Source of the DNA: Otis tarda
Taxonomy: Eukaryota > Chordata > Aves > Otidiformes > Otididae
NCBI GenBank assembly: GCA_026413225.1
Contig: CM048554.1
Location: forward strand, 13,359,963 to 13,423,962
Direction: 5' to 3'
DNA: 64,000 nucleotides
A program made the translations under genes and the position numbers. The notes beneath the pieces are model-generated. The model ran no database searches and had not been told where the DNA came from. It saw only the letters and a list, made by a program, of their open reading frames with translations. The first letter of the stretch is position 1. Each line of letters starts with the position of its first letter. Positions 37,454-50,876 of this stretch are shown here, one piece after another.

Positions 37454-39250
37454 AATGGTTGTGTCACTGGTGTCTCGCAGAAATCTCTCGCTTTAGCACA
37501 CCTGCACACATATTGGCTGTGGAAAGAATTAGGCCATGCTCTCTCTACAGTTGCTGTGGTGAAACTCAGGCATGGATTTACCCCAGAGACCTTGTGGAGT
37601 CTCTCTCCTTCCTTTTGGCATCCCTGCAGTTCTCTGTGAGAGCGCATCTGCCCATTGCACAGCACACCAAAGGGGCATCAGAGTATGTAGCCTCTTCTTA
37701 CCCTCTTTCTCCTCTCCCTTTTGCCCCATCCTCTGCTCGTACTTCTGTCCTTCTGGGGTGAAACTCCGTAAGAGGGAGCAAGAACAGGGATAGCAACTGA
37801 GAATTTTGACCTCTTCATGCAGATGAAGAACTGGTAGCTTGGAGATTGTGAGGCCTGAAGGTACTGTTATCACCATCTAGTTTACCCTACTACCTAAAGC
37901 CTAACACAGGGTATGAGAGTCTCAGCCAATGGTTTGTCTGATACACTCAACAACTTGCTGTGAGATGAGATTTCAGTCTTAAGAAAGGTAGCTGGCAGTG
38001 ATGGAAATGCAATTTTTGAGAACCTGCTGCATCTTTCAGAATTTCTTATTTATCCCGATCATTTACCGTTAATTTGTCTAGTTTCAGTTTCAAACTAAGA
38101 GGGGATTTTGATGTTTGCAATATCCACACTGATCCAAATTATTTCTGTCATAATTTCATCTATTTTTACTTCCTGTCTAAAAAGAGAGCTGTTTGAACTC
38201 ATGAAGTTTTGTAGGTCTGGTTGAGCTAAGAGAGGAATTGCCCTAATGTGCAAGTACGGTGGACAAGGCAGCAGTGTTAAACATCAGATTCTTCAGGCTT
38301 AGGAAGCCAAAAATTTACGCAGTGGTGGGATTTAGTTGGCCTACTTCTAGGTGAGGTAAAACCCCATTGTCTAGAGTCCATCTTGTATCAGTAAGAGGAA
38401 GAAGTACTACTTCTGCGCAATTCAACCCAGTATGGGGAATGAATTGCTGACAATTTCTCTTTAGAGTCTGCAGAGGTGGCCTGTATCATCAAAGTTGGTT
38501 GGATGAGGCATTTTTCCATGGTTAGAGATGGAGAAGTTCCTTTCTCCCCACTGCCATTGCCGAATAACCTACTTGGAAGGAATCTTTCTTCTCAGCGTCT
38601 CAGAGAAAAGTTGGCTTGTGCCTTAAAACCTAGAGATTTATGTTCTTTAAAATGTGTGTGGGTTTTTTAATCCTATGTAATGTAACTATAGATGGTCTTC
38701 ATAACCACATAAATCCCCCGTTATTCTTTGATTCCAGCCAAGACCTTGGCCTCAGTGATATCTGGTCGTAATGAGTTCCACTGAGTTACAGTGAAGCTAA
38801 TTGTATTTGATATGGCTTCAGTACTCAAGACAAGGGAGTAAACTTGTGAGGGATGGAATTCACCTCCATCCAAAGGACTTAAATAGTGTATTGTACGAGT
38901 CTCCTGGAAAAGCCAACATTTATTCTTAGCAAGCTAATTGTAAGTATGACCTGTCTCATAGTCTGTTTCTTCTTGTAAGGATAAATCCTGCTCTTCTAAA
39001 TGGCAAACAAAGCAAATCAAGGTTGAAAATACTTCTGGTTAAGATAGAGGCTGAAACTTCTCCAAGTGTTGAGTTTAATTTTCAGGGAAAACTTCTCTTG
39101 AGAAACTTTTCTTATAAAAGATTGTGTGTGTGAGTGTGGTTATTTTTGCTTTGTTGCTTTTTCACATCACTTCTTGCCTGGGTTCCAGTTTAATTACAAG
39201 CATAGTTTTGGGAGATATGACTCTTAAGAAAAAAATATTTTTTTCCTCTC

Positions 39251-39270
39251 TTTTTTTTTTTTTTTTTTTT
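39251..39270. repeat. T20 homopolymer
   Basis: T run preceded by a short pyrimidine tract and followed by AAAG. Confidence 0.95.
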
Positions 39271-40374
39271 AAAGTCACAGAGGTTACAGACTTGTAGTGT
39301 GTGACACTAGATCACTCTAATCTGTCCCTCAGACCTTTAGAAGTCCATGCTTTCTAGTAAGTATTAAAATCTGAAGTTATTTTTTCTTGAAGAAACTTGA
39401 AGTTTCTTTAAGGAGAAAATGAGATCACTTTAATCAACTTGATCTTTTGCCATCTAACTAAAAAAATACGTTTTTATGCCCAGGAACTATTAGCATTATC
39501 TTCCTGGGGGTCATTTAAATTGACAGCCTGCATGTGTCCTTGTGCGTTTCACATCTTGGAAAAACTTAGGTGATTTTTTTCAAGGCAGTATTTGGACTTT
39601 TCACTGTTTTCCTGCTGGCCCAGAACTTGAATACCATGAGAATAATGGGGCTTGCATTATTTTAATCCTCAACCTCATGGAACTATATACAGAGTTAAAT
39701 AAAAAGACAAACCTGAAACATTTGAAGTATGACTACCCATATATATCTTTTGCTCCTTGTTATTCCTATTCTTTAGCTGTGAAAACATCATATTCCTCTA
39801 AACATGACAAATCCACATTCCAGTGAAGCCTGCAAAAGTCGTTGGAAGGCCATGTTCTCCTTTTAGTTATAGTAATGTAAATCTGGAATAACTCAATTCG
39901 CTTAATTTGAATTGCATGAGTTGACATAGGTGTGGCTGACACTGGAGGCTGGCTAGCCATTCCCAACACCAGGAAATAATGAGGTCACTCTTGTTTCTTC
40001 GTCCAAAGACAGCTTTGTCTTCATTCCAGGTGAAGCCACACCAAAAAAGTGATTAATAATTTTTTTTTTGCACCTGTAATATAATCACAATTAGCATGTG
40101 GGGTATAGAGATGTCAAAATACTTAGTGCAAAACCAGCAGGTTTAATCATTAGTGCCTAATAACGTATTAATAGAAAAAATACACATAAAAGAAAATCCC
40201 CTTTCCCTTTTCTTTGAGTAAAAATAATATTGTTTGATATAGAAAAAGTTACACTGAAACCCTTATGAAAGTTGCTGAGAGTATTTTTCCAGTTCTATTT
40301 GACCGTAATTTTCTGTATTCATTCTTAAGCATTTTCATTTTGAGATCTTTTCTCCTGCTCTCCTTTCTCCCCAG

Positions 40375-40390
40375 ACAACACTGTGGACAG
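40375..40390 (+). other. Candidate 16-nt microexon
   Basis: A near-ideal acceptor, about 24 bases of almost pure pyrimidine ending TCTCCCCAG, is followed after 16 nt (ACAACACTGTGGACAG) by a donor GTAGGC. Very short exons with unusually strong pyrimidine tracts are known, especially in neuronal genes. The length is not a multiple of three, so inclusion would shift a frame. Confidence 0.2.
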
Positions 40391-40970
40391 GTAGGCTTTT
40401 ATAGGAAGAATCGCATTAATGAGCTAATCTTCACAGAAATGTAATAAGCAAACCAGACTCAAAAAACTAACTTCAGCCTTCCTCTCCTGGTAAGCTTAAA
40501 AAAAAAAAACAATCCCAAATTAACAGCAATAGTCAGTCATCCTAATGTTTTCAGTGTGGCTCAAAACGGGAAGACACAGGGGAGAGGAGCGGGGCAGCAG
40601 GTTTTACACGGGGGGCTGACTTTCCAGTGAGACTAAAGCTCTGGGTGACAGCACACAAAGACAAGTCGTTGTGCAGTATTCTGGAAGTAGGAGGTAAAAC
40701 AGCCCAACAGCTTATCCCAATTATTCTTTAAAATATTTCTTTTATAAGAAAGGGAGAAAAAAATCCTCACCACATAAAGAAAGGACAGAGAATGAGAATG
40801 GCGAGAGTTGTATAATTGGGGACGTGTGTTGATCTCTTTCATTTTTATGAAGACCATTCATGAAATTCTTTCCTGAAATAATGACTAATACCTCCAAATA
40901 CTGTTTCTGTAAAAGGATGTGGAATCATTAGATGAGACTTTTCTGAAGTGTGGCGAACTCATTGACAAGA

Positions 40971-41009
40971 TTTTTTTTTTTAAATAGATTTCTTTTTTTT
41001 TTTTTTTTT
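40971..41009. repeat. Two T runs (T11 and T17)
   Basis: Separated by AAATAGATTTC. Confidence 0.95.
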
Positions 41010-41267
41010 CTTTCTGAAAGAACTAGAGCCTTGTCTCTTAAGTTTTTAGGAAAGTAAGTAATCCTGCAAGCATTTATACCTTAACACTTTCTGAACTGCG
41101 CTAATTCAAACAACTGATGATCTACAAATACTGTGACATATATTCTGAAAAGTTTTTGTCTATGCAATTTCTCACACATTGGGCATAAATTGGAGATGCA
41201 TGACCTTCTTAGTCTACACTTGGATTATTCAGAGTGAGTTCCTGTCCTAATAATAGTCTTTTCTAAA

Positions 41268-41360
41268 TGAAATATAATAAAATGTAAACACTTTAGTACT
41301 TAATATTATATAATTTTAAATACTTAAATATTAAAATTATTTATTTTAATGAAGATAAAA
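41268..41360. repeat. AT-rich low-complexity stretch
   Basis: Over 85 % A+T, with TTAAAT/ATTTAA words. Confidence 0.75.
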
Positions 41361-42694
41361 TTATTTCAAAAATTAATTTGAGGATTTTTGCATTCAGAAA
41401 TGTTTGTAGTACCAGATTTTCATAGATTTGTCTTTTTTTTTTTTAAATTAGCAGAGTGATTCATGAAGCACTAAGCTGGGCTGAGCATCTCGTTGCTTAC
41501 TTTGAGTGAACTGAGTGACAAAAATACACTGTTTAATAGTATTTTCCTGTATAGGGAGGTTTTCGTTATCCTGCAATATGTTTATGTCATGGCAATATAA
41601 GCTGAAGTAGATTCTATTGGCACTACCCATGTTAGTAAAATACTCCATTTGTAATATTTTGAGCACTGCCAGCCCTTCATTGTATTGCCAGTAGAATTTT
41701 TAGAATGTGCATCATTGACATAAGTCCTCTCCTTTCCACCCCAGGAGTTGGTGGAAATTTTAAATACTGAAATAAGAGTGGAGTTTAGCTAGTAAGAACT
41801 TTTGAAATGGAAAGTTTAATACAGGGGAATTTTTTTCTTTTTAAGAATAAAATATTGTGCTGTCTAATTAAGTTCAATGAATATTCTTAAAGATGTGCAA
41901 TTACACGGTTACACAGCCATTTTACACTATCTTAAAGTGTTTCTACAGCCAGATGCCAAAAATTGTATCAAATCTGGTACCTTTGCCAATATGGTGAAGT
42001 TAATTTAGCCTTCCTTGCATGTCTGCTCTGTGATCCTCTCTGAGAGTCCTAATATTTCTTCCATACTTGCTGGATTCAGAGTACAACATAGACTCTCTGG
42101 GAATAAATCAGGATTATGTAGAGAAAGTGACTGTTATTTATGAGACTCATGTCCACTGGCGAAGAAGTTGAAGTATATGTAGCAGGTGCAATGGGAACAG
42201 TGAGAAGACCATCGAGATGGCAGGAGACATTTTCCTTCTCTCACTTTACTCCCTGGCACCTGAAGAAGAAATTTTAGGGAAAGCCCTGCAGCTTCAGACA
42301 GAAGCCGATCCACTGGAGATGCAGGCAGGAGAGAATTTAGCTGCTTGAAGTCAAAGAAATATTTTCTGATTAGGTGTGAACTGATTTTATTATTTTTCCC
42401 TAAAGGCTTATAAGTTGACCAACTTTAGGTAACTTTTTATGAAGTACCAAAAGGCATTTATCTAATGCCAGAGCAGCTGCTGACAAATTTCAAGCTTTTA
42501 TTTCAAAGCATGAAACAGTTAAGTGGTTGGAAGAGTATTTTTAAGCATGAGAAAAGCTAAGTAATGTGGAGAGCTATGCATTTATTTTGAGATGTCTGCG
42601 GCCCCAGTTCTCATGAATTTTTACTTGGTGTGGTGATCCAGTCAGTTCACATCATACTTCCCAGCTTCCACCTCGTTATTTTTCTCAATACGAA

Positions 42695-42733
42695 TAAAAC
42701 CAACAAACCCCAAAATCAAAACCCCAGCCCCCG
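42695..42733. repeat. A/C-rich low-complexity stretch
   Basis: AACCCC/AAAACCCC-type units, a shorter relative in texture of the tract at 45139. Confidence 0.7.
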
Positions 42734-45138
42734 AAATCTGAATTTAAAACAAAACCCCCATTTTGAAGGATTTCCTTCCAAGTTATTGTAATTGTCTGAA
42801 AGCAGTGTTTTAAAGTAGAAAATGTTGGTTGATCTGCTTTATAGGTGCTTTACGTATTTCCTGTGCTTGGAGAAACAGTAGACAGCTAAAATTCTGACTT
42901 TGGCATGTGTGTAAGACTGCACCAAAAATAGATCACTGCATGTGTACAGGGTCAAAGTGATTTCATTTGGAATAACTTAAAGATATGAAGTTCCTCACTA
43001 GCAAGTCCTATGCAAGACCAGCATCCCAATAGTTATATATTTTGAGGGCTGGGTATTTATAAAATGCAGCCAATTTTGAGGCTAAGTCCAGATCTTACCC
43101 ATACTGACCTAGCACAATTTGTGGTAAAATTAACCAAGTTTGCAGGATGTCCCACTGTAATTTTCACTTGTGAGTAGTTAATTTTGCTGCTCTGAGTTTT
43201 AGGAGTTTAGGTGAAAACGTCTTAAAGGAGCTGGTTTTCAAAAGCTCTCTGGAGTGACTGCTTACTGGCCTTCTGGGATGTCTTCCAGCTGAACACTGGA
43301 AAATCAAGGCTACTAAAATCACTAAGAACATGACTTTCTTTTCTCCCTGAGAAGAATTTAGCTGGAACTGATTTGCCTAAAGAGTTACGGATATGTATTT
43401 TCTTTCGGGGAAAAAAACAAAATATGAATATTCAAGCTGTCCTTGACCAGGGGCTGTCAAGGTGCTGATGGTGGGCCTTCCTGAATCACTCTGTTACAGA
43501 AACTTGAATTTATGAATCAAACATGTTCCCGTGATCAATAATCAGGATAATAGAATATTTTTAGGAACATACAGAAAGTGTAACTCAATCTGATGTGATT
43601 ACTCATGCTCACTTAAAAAAAACCTGTCAGTCAATACCAGTTATCAGATTTTCTACAAACAGCAACAGTGAAGAAAAGGAGAGGCTTGTAAAATTGTGCA
43701 TAAAGCATAGCTTTGGTGCAGTCTAATAGTTGGTTAGAAGATACAACACAGAATTAACTATCAAACTGCAACATATTTATTGACTCAATGCACTATCGAA
43801 GCTGGCTGTCAGGAAACATGCACAATAAATGACCCAGCAGTTAAGTCTTGAACGTGGTGGTGTAATTTGGATATTCTCTTGGTGACTGATCGAAGCGTGA
43901 TGGATTCGTAAGATAGGAACTGAAAATACTTATATGTAGATATGAATCTTGATCATACTAGATGGAAAAGGAAAATGATGATTGAGTTATGCTGATTCTG
44001 CTAAAGAGCTCCAGTTATATATTAAGGCAGTAAAACTCTCTGAAACATGGGAGGAATGTATTACTAGATAATTACAACAGCAAGATATGCCATTGAGGGG
44101 ATTATTACCATATTTTATGGTGACCGTTTTATCATCTCCTTGTTTATACTTTCCTTTGGTAATGAACTTTTCTTCTGAACTTTGAAATAGTTAATATTTG
44201 AGTGTTAAATATTGTACCCCTTGTATTTGATAGGAGTAATTCTTAATACAGGGAGTAAGAATATAACTGCAGAGGAACAGAAAACCCAGATGGGAAAAAA
44301 CCAGCATTTTTGGTAGTTATACGTTGTGTCCATGCACCAGCAGTGGTGTGGTTGGTTAGGTTTCGTTTTTCTGGTGGTGATGAGGTATGGAAAGCAGCAG
44401 CTTGTTTTATAGCGGAAAGCAAATTCTGCTTTGGCTGATATGCCCTGTAAAGCCATTGGATTCCCAGGCCAGTTTCAGCAGCACCTCTTCAAATGCGGAT
44501 GGCGGAAAGATGAACATCTCTCGTTTTAAGTAGTTGGACAACTGCTTGATTGCTCCTTTCTAGGAAAATAATCTCTTCATGGATAGCTATAAGTGGCATC
44601 ATTTTTCCTTTGGGTTCCCATTGCTCTCTCTGTATATATTACACATCTGGACTCTAAGTGAAACTTGCTCATTCCTCTGAAACATCTGTTGCATCCTGCT
44701 GCAGAGAAGCCCTACTTATCTGCTACTTTTACTGTGTACCACGTAATTTTATTAAATCTTTGTCTAGTGGCCCCCATTCCAGATACAATCAATTAAAAAA
44801 ATCACATACAAATAGTTAATGTTTTCTGCAAAAAGGGTTACCCTGTTTCACAACTGGGTTGTTTGGGGACAAGGGGGAAGACAAGATGAAAAAAAAGGTC
44901 AATGAAAAAAACATAAAGATTTTTTTCCCCCTTGCTTTGGAAAATGCAGATACCTAAGGAGAAAAATGTTAGGAGCCTTCCAGTTAGAAAAAAGATTATT
45001 GCTTTCTTCAGTTTAAAGGTATCAATCTGGTTGTCCTGTTTGTGCAGCCACTCATAAAGGGCCTTCATAAGAAAAATAAAAAAAGGAGAGCAATGTAATG
45101 GATCCTTCTAGTAAGAGAAGGTAGAAGGAAGGAAAAAG

Positions 45139-45285
45139 AAAAAAAAACCACAACAACAACACACACAACCCCCCCCCCAAAAAAAAAAAATCCAACAACA
45201 AAACAAACAAAAAAACCCAACAAAACAAAACAAAAACCAAAAAAACCCCAAACCCAAACAAACAAAAAACCAAACCAAAACCCAA
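45139..45285. repeat. 147-nt A/C-only low-complexity tract
   Basis: Only A and C occur on the plus strand, except a single T at 45191; there is no G at all. Units vary (AAC, CA, a C10 run, AAAAC, AAACCC), so it is not a clean microsatellite. Minus-strand open frames here are low-complexity Phe/Leu/Val translations, not genes. Confidence 0.9.
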
Positions 45286-46769
45286 TTTTGGACTAAATTC
45301 TGCAACTTTTGTTCAAAGAACCAGCATGGTTGTTTCTGCTGCAAAATCCTGGTGAGGAAAGATAGAGCTGGGATGACAAATATCAGTCATCTCTGGAGCT
45401 TAGAGCTTGCTTAGTGAGAGATGCTCAACTAAACCAGTGAGAGAGAAAAAGCCTTTTATTTGCGCAAACACACCTCTGCACACCCAGAGGAGGCTCTGTG
45501 TCCCACCATCTAGAAGTTTCGGTGAGATGACATGACTCTGGGCTAACTGGGGCCCTGTGTCTAAAATTGCTAGTTTCTCCTTAATTCCTCAGGCACCAGA
45601 TCTTCAGCTGGCCACTTTCTTAGTGCTGTAGAAGAAAACCAGTGATTTTCTGAGAAAGTGAACCAGGATTCAGTACTCTGGAGCGTGAGTAGTAGTGGAA
45701 AGCTTCTATAACTTTTCAAAGCAGCAGAGGCAAATCTTTGGTTGTTTGGGTGGCTTGTTTGTTGCTTTTTGTACCACCATCATATCCCACACATGGTGGA
45801 GTCCTGATGTGCTCCTGATGCACTAATTATGCTCCTTCCTGTGGTGGGAAGGATGAGAGACTCGTTGTTGCTGTGAGCCTGTGTGGCTTTGGATGGGTAG
45901 CTTTAAGCACCTCATCGTTCAGCATTCAGGGCCTATAGAGAAGTTACCGTTTTTTTTATTTTTAATTTTTTTGTAGCATACCAAAGCTGGAGAGAGCAAG
46001 GGAGATACACAAAGGAAAACCAGCTGCATTTTACAAATACCCAAATTGCACGATCAAAGCATTAAATATTTATCAGTGAGTGTCTGCCCATTGAGTACTT
46101 TGATATATTTAATTTTTTTTATTGTTATTGTCTGTCTGGACTTGGACTTATCTCCTTGACCAAAGATAAAAGATGATTTGTGTTGTGAACGCATGGCATG
46201 TGAGGTAGTGCTTAGGTTTTTCTTGAGATTCAATTAATGAGGTAAGAAAAGGGCAGAGGTATGGAAGAGGGTTTTGCTAAGCTGCTTTTTAAATTTCGTA
46301 CCATATCAAAAATGGAGCTCTGGCAGAAGTAGTTTTGGTTTTGAAGGTCTGCTCCCTATTAGCAGCAGAAGAGGCAACTGCCTATAACAGAAAAATATTA
46401 GGAGGGTGTCTGAGGTCTCTTTACTGAGGGCAAGGCAGGGAGCTGTGGGCGGCGTGCGTTTCCCAGGCCGCTAAGGGCAGCAGGGAGCCTGAAGCTGGCA
46501 CTGATAAGGAGTGGATGAGAGCACACTAACGTAGTCTTACTACTTCACAGAAAAGTAAAAGCAGAGAGCTGCAGACTGTTTGTGACACATGGTAATTTGT
46601 TGAAAATTACTATTTGCAAAATAGAGAGGACCCGTTATAATAGCAGAACTGACAAGAAAATAAACAGCTATTTTTGGTTTTGATGTTTTGGTTGGGTTTT
46701 CTTAAAGAAAAAAAACCCCAGCGTTTGAAACTAGGGAAGATAGACACAATGTTGACTATTATTTACCAA

Positions 46770-47065
46770 ATCAAACTTATTTAAATGCACTGTCTTTGAT
46801 ACTTAAGAAATGTTGTAGTGCGGCTTTTCGTGGCTAATAAAACTTAGTTTACATTACATCCCTTGTCTGCTATGATTTGCCTCCTAGGGCTCACTTAGAG
46901 TGCATTAAGAAGCTGCACACAAGATCAGGGTGATTTGCTGCAAAACTTAAATAATTCATTTATGCACCACTGCTCTCAGACAGTGTTTTTACAAATGCTA
47001 TAATGAGACAAGCTGTAAAATGTTTTACATGGCGGAAATGAGGGCTGCTGCTCAAGTAAAGTCTT
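46770..47065. promoter_or_regulatory. Possible conserved non-coding element
   Basis: Complex sequence with CTAATAAAACTTAG, AATAATTCATTTATG and CTATAATGAGAC motifs, free of simple repeats and frames for about 290 bases, flanked by more degenerate AT-rich DNA. Confidence 0.22.
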
Positions 47066-50000
47066 TTTGCACAGATTTTATTCCTTGAAGTCTTCAAGAG
47101 GACTTCCAAAGTGTTATGGTGCGGACCTCCAAAGCACGCTGTCCTGCTGGCAAGGCTGTTTGTCCTAACTCAGCAATAATATTTTTTACTTCCATGTGCT
47201 TTTACTGGAGGACCTGAAATGAGTATGGGATGTTTAAGGAGTGCGGAGTGGAAATTATCCTTCATTACACTGGGGAAAATGCCTTTTTCTAACTGTGGCT
47301 GTACCTTGTCTACCACACTGATACTCTCTCTTAACCTGCTCTCTGCAGTACACTTGACTTTTTATTAATTGGCATAGAAGAAATTAGAATGATTGAAGTT
47401 AAAATATACCAGAACTAAGCTTTACTGTCAACGTTGTTGACAACTCCCCTGATGTTAGCTCTAAATTCTCATCCTCTGGAGTCGTGTCTCTTCTGTGTAG
47501 CTGTAACCTTCAATATCCTCTGCAAAAGTCTTGTTGTAGTGAAGAAGAGCTTGAAAGTGTGTCCTGCACCTGCACTCTCAGGAAGCAATTGTCCAGACAG
47601 AAAATAACTCTTATTTACACTAAATGTTAGAATAACTTTTATTAATCTAGTAATTGGATGAGAAGGGGGGGTAAGTGCTTCGGGGTTGGTGGAACAAGTG
47701 TGACCTCTCTATCACTTTTGTGTGTTTTACAATATAGCTGTTAACTACGTGGTCAGATCTTGTTTGTTCTACAGGAAGAACAACGTACGGAAGAATTAAA
47801 ACATAAACAAATTAGTCTTAAGTTAGTAATTGGGTAACAGTAATCTGTTTACAGTATGTGTCTGACTTTGCCAGGAAAAGTATCCAACAGTTTAGATTTT
47901 CCATGCACATCTCACCACTGACTTGGAGCTTAGGACGAGATAGGGGAAAAATATTAGGTGTAACTGAGGCTGCTGGATCGCTTTGGTTGGAATTTGTAAC
48001 TAATTGAAATAATGTATAAGTAGAAGCCGATTTTAATTTTTAGGATTAAGACAAAAAAGTGTTCTGGTTTTTTTTGTAACTTCTTAACGTACCAAATTTG
48101 CTTTAGAATCTTTTGCTAAAAATGTTTTGCAATTGCTTGTATTTTTGCATGGCAATTATAGACCTTGATGTGTGCAAAGGCAATTGACATTTTACAGAAT
48201 GAAAGCTGGAGAAAAAGGAGGGAAGGGGATTCAGAAAATAAAATATTTGCACTGCTGCTAGGTAGAGATCCCTTTGAATTTGCTAGCATTTCTGTGAGCA
48301 TTTCCCCCCTCTTCTCAGCCAGTTTTGAATCCGAGGAAATTGCCATCTGTGCATAGATATGCAGGAAATGAGCTAAATTTGTAGTGTAAACATTTTCAAA
48401 TGAATGTTTGCACAGTACAGTCTCTCACCAATGCATTATCTTCTTTTTATTTGATAATCAACACATATCCCTTATGAGTTGTGTTGAAAGGGAAGAGAAT
48501 GACTCTCACTAAACTCTAATTATCCTCTCCCTCCTCCTGGGATGAGCTCTCTTTAAGCTCCCTTTTGTGAGCTGCTCTGTGTTTCGCAGTCATTCCACCT
48601 CTTGATCACTCTTTCTCCTTATTTTGCCTCAGAGCGGACCCTTGGATGTAAGGGCATAGCTCAAACCCAGGCAGCTCTGTATGGGGACATCTGTTGAATT
48701 TCTATAAGGTAGGATTGCCAGGCCAACCCAAAGCCTTGGAGAGATTCAGAGCAATTAACTTTTGACTGAGTCTTTGTGCAGGACACAAGCTTGTGATAAT
48801 ACATAAATATTTCTTGGCTTAGGACTGGGAGAACAACATATTTCCATTAGCCCCGAAGTACTTTTGACTTGATTCAATCTGTAGCAACATGAGTCAGCTG
48901 TTTTGGCTGAGCAGTGTTTCTAATTCACCCTTTTTGTAATAAGCACGTACACATAACGTGAGCTTCCTACACCGATTAATCCGTGTTTCCTCCATATGGT
49001 TTGTAGATTTTTATTTTTCTTTTAATTCAGTGCAAGCTGCTGAATAGTAAAAGGCAGTCAAGATCTTGTTCTAGCAAAAAAGGGACCCCAGCCGAAGTTG
49101 CCAGGGAATTGCCAAGATTAGCATAGCCTGGTTGTTTTGGGAAAGGAATTTTTCAGCCAGTCCCCCTGACTGTTAGGGCTTGAAAATGGGTGAAGTACTG
49201 GAGTAGTTCTGTATAGGGGACACTGCATTTTTCTGGGTAACTTTCTGAAGGCAGGGTTTGTAGAAGAAGAGGAAAGCTAGACCAAACCTCGTTGAAGCTG
49301 GTTCAGAAGGACAAAGAAATAGACCTCTGGAGTTGTCCTCAGAGTGTTCAGCTGAGATGGTACCGCTTGGTGAGAGGGAGAAGGGATGGGGATGTCAGAA
49401 GTTAGGAGAGGAAGCTACTGGGGAAGGTCTGTGTTTGGCACAGGACTTAGGGTGTTTGGAAGTAGATATTTTGTATTTGGGAAGGGTAGGAATTTACAGC
49501 CTGTGCATGGAACAGAATGACTTGATTTGCTAATTTTAATGTGCAATTAGGAGTGTTAGAGTAATACTAGCAAAGTCTTGGTGTTGCTGGGCTATCAGAA
49601 TAAAGCTGTAGACCTATTCATGTACATTCATTTACAGAGAGAACACAAAGACAAAGAAGGGTGCACACAAGCATGGTAAAGGACTGCAAAATCTAACTTT
49701 TTTTTCCCCATCCCCTTCACTAGCAAGCTTGATTAACACCCTCTCCGCCCCCAAAAAAACCCCAAACCAAAATAACCTTACAACCTTTTTTTTTAGTACC
49801 AATGAAATCTAATGGCATAGTACTTCCTCCTTCAAACAGGGAGAATGTTAATTCCCTGAATGCACTTTATACAAATTAAAGTCCTTTCCCCTTTCCAAAC
49901 ATAATTTTTAACAAAGGAATCAATCTCTCTCCTAGCAAACCAAGGTGAACAAATACATATATAAAATAATTAAATTGCTTTTTTCTTATTATAAGAGTTT

Positions 50001-50200
50001 ATTTGGTTTGTAAAACCAAGCTGGAATATTTATGCCCTTCCTGTTAGGGAAGGTCAGCAGATATATACTCAATTACCTATTTGCGTTAAATCAAACGACT
50101 CTATATTCAATATTTTGTTTTTTAATTTTGCTTGAGCAGGAAACTGGAAATCCAAATTAATGACTCTTCCCCAGTGACATAAATTCTGCGAGGTGTTTGT
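47066..50200. other. Unique non-coding DNA
   Basis: Nothing beyond short chance frames and AT-rich DNA. Confidence 0.55.
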
Positions 50201-50215
50201 AGCGTGCTTGCCTTG

Positions 50216-50341
50216 TTAAAATGCTCTGACGTGATTGATAACTGTTGTCCTCTCCGACAGCGAAGCCTGCACAGCAGTGGCAAGTAGAGCAGCGAGTACG
50301 CAGAGAACTTGCACGAGGATCAAAATCAAAGATGTTTTCAT
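50216..50341 (-). other. 41-codon ORF with signal-peptide-like N-terminus
   Basis: On the minus strand an ATG at 50341 starts MKTSLILILVQVLCV, followed by a hydrophobic Ala/Leu stretch and an ATAVQA|SL segment resembling a signal-peptidase site. Only about 15 residues (SLSERTTVINHVRAF) follow before TAA. The Kozak context is weak and no donor is evident. It lies antisense to an exon-like block at 50261-50359, and may be chance. Confidence 0.12.
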
Positions 50342-50774
50342 TAGTTCTACTTCTAAGTTGTGAGGAATGGTTTCTAAATAGGCTGGTACCCTTCTTGTTT
50401 TCTTGCTAACAGCTGCTGTTAAACATGGTAATATACCAAAGTAACTGCAGCTGAGCAAGGAAAAGTAAAGCTTGTTTCTGTGGGGTATCTGGGGGAAGTC
50501 AAGTCCCTTCTGCTGAGGGAAGAATTGCTGTGCTGGGACTGTCTTGTGCATGTCCTGTACTGGTTAGTGTATGGGCAATTTAACTTGGAAAGGGTCTGTC
50601 CCCACATGAGTGATCTACCACATGTCCCACGGTTTCCCTCTTTCTGTGTTTACCTGTGCACTGACTGTTTGGACTCTGAACCTGCACGGGCAGATCTCTT
50701 CCAGAGAATGATAAAGTTGCCATAACAAAATTTGGACAATAAACATTACAAACTTCTTTGTACCATCTTTTTAG

Positions 50775-50876
50775 TGTTCAGTTCGTGATTCTCAAGCAGC
50801 AATTGACCCCGTGCTGCAGAAAATGTCTCAAGCCAAGAAAGCCTTTACTCTAAGGGACTGGGAATCTGCAGGCAAG
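50775..50876 (+). CDS. Candidate internal coding exon (34 codons), unknown gene
   Basis: This is the best host-exon candidate in the window. The acceptor side has a pyrimidine-rich stretch ending TTTTTAG, and the donor is GGCAAG|GTGAGG. The block is 102 nt long, divisible by three. Only one forward frame is open throughout; the other two contain stops. The 34-residue translation is polar and plausible, including AIDPVLQKMSQAKKAF and TLRDWESAGK. In that frame a stop codon spans the acceptor itself, so the open frame starts exactly at the predicted splice point. I do not recognise the protein. A phase-0 terminal exon candidate lies about 650 bp downstream at 51523. A possible upstream exon at 50261-50359 has a good acceptor (CTCTCCGACAG) but a weak donor. 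It could still be a pseudo-exon inside an intron. Confidence 0.35.

Larger units (their letters stand above)
36000..45130. other. Unique non-coding DNA rich in T runs
   Basis: Three plus-strand T runs of 17-21 and the 40375 microexon candidate are the only distinct items. No gene is seen. Confidence 0.55.

Noticed and set aside
37258-37665. 135-codon minus-strand open frame
   Set aside because: It runs through the T21 homopolymer (poly-Lys in the translation) and has no recognisable domain.
38735-38830. Segment with AATGAGTTCCACTGAGTTA resembling a recurrent reptile/bird repeat phrase
   Set aside because: Only a vague memory match; could not be tied to a named family.
45052-45344. Long minus-strand frames rich in Phe, Leu, Val and Gly
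   Set aside because: They are translations of the A/C-only tract in three frames at once; low complexity, not a membrane protein.
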